Below are positions 5,414 to 6,292 of a DNA stretch of 6,292 nucleotides, piece after piece. Location: assembly GCA_900769745.1 (NCBI GenBank), contig CAAGHX010000101.1, positions 1 to 6,292 of the forward strand. Reading direction: 5' to 3'. The DNA is from an uncultured Alistipes sp. (GTDB lineage Bacteria; Bacteroidota; Bacteroidia; Bacteroidales; Rikenellaceae). The translations under genes were made by a program, and so were the position numbers. Positions within the stretch are counted from its first letter, which is position 1. Each line of letters opens with the position of its first letter. The notes under the pieces were generated by a model. That model was not told the DNA's origin. It did no database searches and saw only the letters and a list, made by a program, of their open reading frames with translations.

Positions 5414-6202
5414 ATGTTGAAATTTGAGAATAAGACTGTACTTATCACCGGAGGTGGTAGCGGCATAGGTGAGGCTATGGCATATCAGTATGCAATGAAG
5501 GGCTGCAATGTGATCCTTACAGGCAGACGTTTAGATAGACTTGAGAGTGTACAAAAACGATGCATCGAGTTGGGCGTTAAGGCTTGGTGCCAGACTGTGG
5601 ATGTAGAGAAGGCTGAATCTATCGACGAATTGGTAGCTTGGATTCACAAGGAGGGTCATCTAATCGACTTCTTGCTGCTCAATGCAGGCATATCACAAAG
5701 AGCGCTGACGTTGGAGACCGACATCAGTGTCGATAGAAGACTTATGGAGGTAAACTACTTCGGCGGAATATATCTGGTGAAGGCTCTAAAGGAGATGTTT
5801 ATCGAGAGAGGTGTTCACATTGCAGTTGTGTCATCTGTTTCGGGAGTCTTTGGCTTCCCCGTCAGGTCGGCATATTGCGCATCGAAGCACGCCATTCACG
5901 GATTCTACGAGACCATTGCCCTGGAGTATCCCCAAATCAAAACGACCATTATTATTCCCGGCCGCATACACACCGAGGTTTCGAAAAATGCCCTCGATGG
6001 CAACGGCAAGGCAACAGGCATTATGGACCCTGGACAAGCCAATGGCTACGATGTGAACAAATGTGCTAAGGTTGCCATAAAAGCTATCGCCCGCGGAAAG
6101 CATCAAAAGGTTATCGGCGGATTCGATACGATTATGGTACCGTTCTACAAGTATGTACCTTGGCTTTTCCGCCTCATCGCTCGAAATGTCTCAGCGCGAT
6201 AG
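5414..6202 (+). CDS. Short-chain dehydrogenase/reductase (classical SDR, DHRS7-like)
   Basis: A 262-residue NAD(P)-dependent oxidoreductase of the classical SDR family with a complete active site. It shows the nucleotide-binding TGGGSGIG (12-19), GRR (37-39) after strand 2 (two Arg there usually favour NADP(H)), DVE in place of the usual D-V (63-65), NAG (90-92), catalytic Asn114, Ser141, Tyr154 and Lys158 (YCASK), and the PGRIHTEVS segment (182-190) closing the substrate pocket. The C-terminal stretch from about 238 (FDTIMVPFYKYVPWLFRLIA) is hydrophobic and basic and resembles the tail of DHRS7-type and similar membrane-associated SDRs, so it may touch the membrane. The ATG at 5414 follows a clear promoter. 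The substrate cannot be named: lipid, steroid or other carbonyl reduction are all possible. It is a single-gene unit as far as can be seen. Confidence 0.88.
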   Translation: MLKFENKTVLITGGGSGIGEAMAYQYAMKGCNVILTGRRLDRLESVQKRCIELGVKAWCQTVDVEKAESIDELVAWIHKEGHLIDFLLLNAGISQRALTLETDISVDRRLMEVNYFGGIYLVKALKEMFIERGVHIAVVSSVSGVFGFPVRSAYCASKHAIHGFYETIALEYPQIKTTIIIPGRIHTEVSKNALDGNGKATGIMDPGQANGYDVNKCAKVAIKAIARGKHQKVIGGFDTIMVPFYKYVPWLFRLIARNVSAR

Positions 6203-6260
6203 CCTCGAGCTCTGAATTTTAACTATATTCACGGAGAAAAAAGTTCGCGTATTCGGTATT

Positions 6261-6292
6261 TGGTGTGCAAATTTTGCTAAATTTGTACACCA
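6261..6292. repeat. 14-bp inverted repeat at the window's right edge
   Basis: TGGTGTGCAAATTT (6261-6274) pairs with AAATTTGTACACCA (6279-6292) over 14 bp with one G-U pair, around the 4-nt loop TGCT. It begins 58 nt after the SDR stop and ends exactly at the last base, so any T tract lies outside the window. It could be the SDR terminator or an operator of the next gene: the 3' arm contains TAAATTTG (6278-6285), which fits a -7 box but has no good -33 partner. Positions 6203-6260 hold nothing else I can identify. Confidence 0.55.

Overview
The window looks like a chromosomal piece of a Bacteroidales (Bacteroidota) bacterium. The reasons are a Na+-pump-type methylmalonyl-CoA decarboxylase alpha subunit next to methylmalonyl-CoA epimerase, a MeaB chaperone close by, gene starts without Shine-Dalgarno sequences in A/T-rich leaders, and several promoters of the Bacteroidota type (TTG/TTTG, about 20 nt, TAnnTTTG). 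Genus cannot be fixed from the sequence alone. No mobile element, tRNA, rRNA or CRISPR is visible.

Layout. Positions 1-1573 hold a leftward operon, mce then mmdA; mmdA runs off the left edge after 378 codons. Positions 1574-1849 are a divergent promoter region. Rightward from 1850 come a small exported thioredoxin-fold protein (1850-2326) and meaB (2409-3521). Positions 3522-3792 contain short direct repeats, a strong terminator hairpin, and a promoter whose -33 box lies in the hairpin's 3' arm. This promoter drives a 484-aa PLP lyase of the tryptophanase/tyrosine phenol-lyase family (3793-5247). A second terminator (5304-5347) is followed at once by a textbook promoter (5359-5390) for a short-chain dehydrogenase (5414-6202). 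The last 90 bases hold a 14-bp inverted repeat that touches the window edge.

How the genes fit together. mce, mmdA and meaB all serve the succinate-to-propionate (methylmalonyl-CoA) route. MeaB protects the B12-dependent mutase, Mce converts the mutase's (R) epimer to the (S) form, and MmdA starts the decarboxylation to propionyl-CoA. The mutase genes and the rest of the decarboxylase are not in the window. The PLP lyase and the SDR are separate transcription units with no visible link to that pathway.

Most of the window is ordinary core metabolism. The best candidates for something undescribed are the PLP lyase, which keeps the Schiff-base lysine and a tyrosine phenol-lyase-like MERG motif but appears to have lost several residues normally fixed in the family, and the exported thioredoxin-like protein whose CxxC motif has become SxxC.
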